Positions 6,868 through 10,026 of a stretch of 10,026 nt of DNA are shown here, one piece after another (position 1 is the first letter of the stretch; the number at the start of each line of letters is the position of its first letter). Source of the stretch: JBEKZQ01 sp049509675 (GTDB lineage Bacteria; Planctomycetota; Planctomycetia; Pirellulales; Thermoguttaceae). Position numbers and translations under genes: made by a program. The DNA lies in NCBI GenBank assembly GCA_049509675.1, contig JBEKZQ010000231.1, positions 1 to 10,026 on the forward strand, read 5' to 3'. The notes below the pieces were generated by a model. It was not told the DNA's origin, did no database searches, and saw only the letters and a program-made list of their open reading frames with translations.

Positions 6868-6905
6868 GCAAGATAGGCGCGAGGCATAGACTTCCCACGA
6901 CTCCC

Positions 6906-7919
6906 ATGTCGTTTCCACCGTTCTCCATCGGATCGGTCTTGATCGATCCGCCGCTGTTGCAGGCCCCTATGGCCGGGTTCACGAACTATGCTTTTCGGCA
7001 AATCATTCGCGATTTCGGCGGCGTCGGCCTGCCTGCCACCGAGATGCTCTCCGCCCGCAATGTCTTGGGGAGTGATACGGCAGGCCGCGATTTCCCGGAC
7101 AGACTTTGGGGGCTGATGGATGAGCCGCGTCCGTTGGCGGTTCAGCTTTGGGATAACGACCCGGCGGTTCTGGCAGAAGCGGGGCGCCGCGTCGTGGGCG
7201 ACCTGAAGGCCAGCGTCATTGACATCAACTTCGGCTGTCCCGTGCGCGACGTCGCCGAAAAGGCGCGGAGCGGGTCGTACCTCTTGCGTTATCCCGATCG
7301 TATCGGCCGAATCGTGGCGGCGGTAGCGGCTGCGTGTGCGCCCGTGCCGGTGACGGCGAAGATTCGGCTGGGCTCGACGCGGGATACGATCAATGCGATT
7401 GACGTGGCGCAGGCCGTGGAAGCGGCCGGCGGCGCCGCAGTAACCGTTCACGGCCGCACCGCACAGGACCAGTTCCGCGGCCGGGCCGACTGGCACGAGA
7501 TCGCCCGCGTCAGGCCGCACGTCCGTATTCCCTTGATCGGCAACGGCGATCTCGTCACTCCCGCGCAGGTGGTCAACGCCATGCGCTGCTACGGCGTGGA
7601 CGGAGTGATGATCGGCCGTGCGGCGCTTAACCGGCCATGGCTGTTCTGTCAGGCGCACGCGGCCCTCCAGGGGCGGCCGGTTCCGGCCGAGCCCACTCTA
7701 TCCGAGCAGAAGCAACTACTGCTGCGGCACTATCGATTGCTGTTAGAGCGATTCGGGCCGGCGATGGGCACGATCCTGATGCGCAAGTACGCCTGTCGCT
7801 ATGCCCAGGGCTGTAAGGGTGCGCGGACGTTCCGCGCTCATATCGGGCGTGCTACTGCCGCCGACTTCATCGCGTTGGTGGAACAGTGGTTTCCAGTGGC
7901 CAGGGGGTCTGAAATCTGA
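6906..7919 (+). CDS. dusB: tRNA-dihydrouridine synthase, DusB-like
   Basis: This flavoenzyme reduces a uridine in the tRNA D-loop to dihydrouridine with FMN and NAD(P)H. The predicted 337 aa are normal for the family. Motifs in order are the FMN/substrate strand LQAPMAGFTNYAFR (18-31), DINFGCPVRDVAEKARSGSYLL (106-127) with the catalytic acid Cys111, AKIRLG with Lys152, VHGRTAQDQFRGRADW (181-196), the FMN-phosphate motif IGNGDL (211-215) and GVMIGRAALNRPWLF (233-247). The C-terminal helical tRNA-binding domain follows at about 260-325. The frame is open back to an ATG at 6789, but the extra 39 residues overlap the 72-aa gene and look non-coding, so ATG 6906 is preferred even though no strong ribosome site precedes it. 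The last residues (SEI) and the TGA stop come from the start of a hairpin repeat. The exact Dus subfamily is inferred. Confidence 0.92.
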   Translation: MSFPPFSIGSVLIDPPLLQAPMAGFTNYAFRQIIRDFGGVGLPATEMLSARNVLGSDTAGRDFPDRLWGLMDEPRPLAVQLWDNDPAVLAEAGRRVVGDLKASVIDINFGCPVRDVAEKARSGSYLLRYPDRIGRIVAAVAAACAPVPVTAKIRLGSTRDTINAIDVAQAVEAAGGAAVTVHGRTAQDQFRGRADWHEIARVRPHVRIPLIGNGDLVTPAQVVNAMRCYGVDGVMIGRAALNRPWLFCQAHAALQGRPVPAEPTLSEQKQLLLRHYRLLLERFGPAMGTILMRKYACRYAQGCKGARTFRAHIGRATAADFIALVEQWFPVARGSEI

Positions 7920-7943
7920 GATTTGAGATCTGAAATCTCAGAT
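7911..7943. repeat. dispersed hairpin repeat forming the end of dus, possible terminator
   Basis: ATCTGAGATTT at 7914-7924 and AAATCTCAGAT at 7933-7943 are perfect 11-bp inverted arms around GAGATCTG, itself rich in the same GATCT words. The TGA of dus (7917-7919) lies in the left arm. This ATCTGAAATCTCAGAT type of tract resembles a dispersed repeat that I know from translations such as RFQISNLRFQ in planctomycetes and others. It may terminate dus transcription, but no T-run follows. Confidence 0.75.
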
Positions 7944-8014
7944 CTGGAATGCATCCATAGAAGGATAGCCGTCCCACCCGCAAGTGCCCATCCGGTGATT
8001 TTTGGCAGGCAGAC

Positions 8015-8043
8015 TTGCTAAAATTACTCTGGCCAGATAAGAT
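8015..8043 (+). promoter_or_regulatory. sigma70-type promoter of the sufR-nuoB-sufC block
   Basis: TTGCTA at 8015-8020 and TAAGAT at 8038-8043 (each 4 of 6 consensus bases) have the ideal 17-base spacing. A start near 8050 leaves a leader of about 29 bases with GGGG at 8067-8070 as ribosome site. The spacer contains a perfect palindrome (8028-8037). Confidence 0.5.
8028..8037. promoter_or_regulatory. perfect 10-bp palindrome in the promoter spacer, candidate SufR operator
   Basis: TCTGGCCAGA is its own reverse complement and ends directly at the -10 hexamer. A protein bound here would block RNA polymerase, which fits autorepression by the downstream SufR-like gene. It does not match, as far as I recall, the operators described for cyanobacterial or mycobacterial SufR, so the assignment is inference from position and symmetry only. 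Confidence 0.35.
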
Positions 8044-8078
8044 AGTCTTGGACATCCTCTCTGATTGGGGACTTTCTC

Positions 8079-8696
8079 GTGAGCGTGCAGTCACCGAACT
8101 CCGATGCTGATTTGCTGGACTTGTTGCGTATCGCCGGGCCCTTGAGCGTTCCGGAACTCGCGGATTCGATGGAAGTTACGGCGACGGCAGTGCGACAAAG
8201 GCTGGTTCGCCTGCTGGAGCGATCACTCGTCCAACGTGAGGCGGTGCGGGCCGGGCGGGGCCGACCCAAACACCGTTACTGGTTGACCGACAAGGGGTTG
8301 CGCTCGACCGGCTCGAATTTTACCGATCTGGCGGTGGTTCTGTGGCAAGAGTTGCAGGCACTGGGCGACAACGACTTGCGGCGGCAACTGTTACGCCGCA
8401 TTTCCAGGGCCTTGGCGGCAGGCTATGCCAAGCAAATTCAAGGCGAAACGGCCGCCGAGCGAATGCAATCCCTGGGCCGACTGTTGACGCAACGCCGCAT
8501 CCCGGTGTCGGTGGGTGAATCTGCCGGGCATCCGATGTTGACCGCGCACGCCTGCCCTTATCCCACCCTGGCCGAGCATGATCGAAACATCTGCCAGATG
8601 GAGAAGATGCTGTTCGCGGAACTGCTGGGAGACGAAATCGAGCTCACGCAGTGCCGGTTGGAGGGTGGGGGTGATTGCCAGTTTCAGGTCGTTTAG
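8079..8696 (+). CDS. sufR: SufR-like Fe-S-sensing transcriptional regulator
   Basis: A 205-aa DNA-binding repressor of the SufR type, which in characterised members represses suf genes while it holds an Fe-S cluster. The N-terminal winged helix-turn-helix covers about 10-75: LLDLLRIAGPLSVPELADSM, then the recognition helix TATAVRQRLVRLLERSLV and a basic wing RAGRGRPKHRYWLTDKG. A helical linker follows. The C-terminal region has four cysteines, C159 (HACPYP), C172 (NICQME), C192 (TQCRLE) and C200 (GDCQFQ), in the pattern expected for cluster binding; which of them are ligands is not certain. The start is GTG with GGGG 8067-8070 eight bases upstream. The gene stands first in the row with nuoB and sufC, 65 bases before the preferred nuoB start, under a promoter with a palindrome, consistent with autoregulation. 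Confidence 0.85.
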   Translation: MSVQSPNSDADLLDLLRIAGPLSVPELADSMEVTATAVRQRLVRLLERSLVQREAVRAGRGRPKHRYWLTDKGLRSTGSNFTDLAVVLWQELQALGDNDLRRQLLRRISRALAAGYAKQIQGETAAERMQSLGRLLTQRRIPVSVGESAGHPMLTAHACPYPTLAEHDRNICQMEKMLFAELLGDEIELTQCRLEGGGDCQFQVV

Positions 8697-8761
8697 AAAC
8701 TGATTATATTACACCGCTTGACCCTGTCTCCCACGGCCAAACTTACCAACGGATGAGAGCG

Positions 8762-9393
8762 ATGACGCAGGCGTGGATTAAAGGAAGATTCGAGGAAAAC
8801 GTGGTCATTACCTCGCTCGAGTTGGCGATCAACTGGGCGCGGGAGTCGAGCATTTGGCCTGTAACATTCGGCGTCGCCTGTTGCGCGATCGAGATGATGT
8901 CGGCCGGGGCCGGACGTTTCGATCTGGACCGCTTTGGAGCGGGGGCCTTTCGTGCCAGTCCGCGGCAGGCCGATCTGATGATTGTGGCGGGCACGATCAA
9001 CTATAAGTTGGCCAGCCGCGTGCGGCGCCTGTACGATCTGATGCCGGAGCCGAAATACGTGATCGCCATGGGCGGATGCACGATAGCGGGCGGGCCGTAC
9101 TTCGAGTACGGCTACAACATCGTCAAGGGCGTGGACCTGGTCGTTCCGGTGGACGTCTACATTCCCGGCTGTCCACCCCGACCCGAGTCGTTGCTGGAAG
9201 GCCTGATGCGGTTGCAGGACAAGATTGGCAGCCAGCGGTTGGCGCGGAAGCCGGGCACCAGGGGCGGGGGCCTGTTCGGGGCCCTGAGCCGCGGGCCGGC
9301 GGCAGTCGAAGAACAACTGCCCCTGCCGCAGCACTCCGGCTTTGTCGAGATCGATGCCCCGGCCCCGGTCTTTCATCACCAGAAAATCAAACC

Positions 9394-9397
<4 letters not shown>
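8762..9397 (+). CDS. nuoB: NADH-quinone oxidoreductase subunit B (complex I, N2 cluster subunit)
   Basis: NuoB is the peripheral-arm subunit of respiratory complex I that carries the terminal [4Fe-4S] cluster N2 and passes electrons to quinone. The four expected ligands are visible: the tandem C40 and C41 in VTFGVACCAIEMM, C106 in AMGGCTIAGGPYF and C137 in YIPGCPPRPESLLEGL. The 211 aa include a Gly/Pro-rich C-terminal tail of about 50 residues beyond the conserved core. The ATG at 8762 is preferred because of GGATGAG just upstream; ATG 8753 is an in-frame alternative, and a TTG at 8675 would overlap sufR by 22 bases and add a non-conserved-looking leader. The usual partners nuoA and nuoC are absent: the neighbours are sufR upstream and sufC downstream, with ATGA overlap to sufC. 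An orphan or relocated complex I subunit is therefore likely. Confidence 0.9.

Positions 9398-10026
<629 letters not shown>

Noticed and set aside
6789..6905. N-terminal extension of Dus by 39 residues
   Set aside because: It overlaps the 72-aa gene, is low in family-like sequence, and the conserved domain begins right after ATG 6906.
6420..7658. A 412-codon open frame on the minus strand opposite dus
   Set aside because: It is antisense to a gene with all Dus motifs, has the Arg/His-rich make-up of a shadow frame, and its end is a translated repeat tract.
8675..8761. Upstream TTG start for nuoB, giving a 240-aa protein
   Set aside because: It would overlap sufR, and the added residues do not look like a NuoB N-terminus; a weak ribosome site favours ATG 8762.

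Overview
The window looks like a piece of a GC-rich bacterial chromosome, most probably from the Planctomycetes. The pointers are a SufR-type regulator, NuoB and SufC in one row, several short dispersed repeats of kinds I associate with planctomycete genomes, and mixed GTG/TTG/ATG starts. The phylum is an inference; there is no rRNA or other marker here.

Left part (1-3651, plus strand). After a possible tail of an upstream gene come three co-directional genes: a large divergent Hsp70 (837 aa, with extra sequence between ATPase and substrate domains and a helical C-terminus), a 167-aa protein with a charged winged-helix-like region and one C-terminal membrane segment, and a 134-aa protein of unknown function. 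Hand-counted 60-base lines here run 48-53% G+C, against 72-75% in the next gene. The block therefore looks like an accessory cassette, and it is the best candidate in the window for an undescribed system.

Middle part (3686-6318, minus strand). A NhaD/CitM-like membrane transporter (probable Na+/H+ antiporter) is followed 11 bases later by ribonuclease D, so the two probably share a transcript. The antiporter carries an in-frame copy of a GC-rich hairpin repeat in a loop. The non-coding stretch 6319-6648 holds a short-repeat tract, an 11-bp palindrome and a good sigma70-type promoter pointing right.

Right part (6649-10026, plus strand). A 72-aa small protein precedes a DusB-like tRNA-dihydrouridine synthase, which ends inside a hairpin repeat. 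Then comes an iron-sulfur block: a SufR-like repressor with four C-terminal cysteines and its own promoter (with a perfect palindrome in the spacer), a stand-alone nuoB, and sufC overlapping nuoB by ATGA and cut by the window edge. The arrangement suggests that a sensor of Fe-S status controls both cluster assembly and the complex I subunit that carries cluster N2.

No tRNA, rRNA, CRISPR array, insertion sequence or integrase was recognised.
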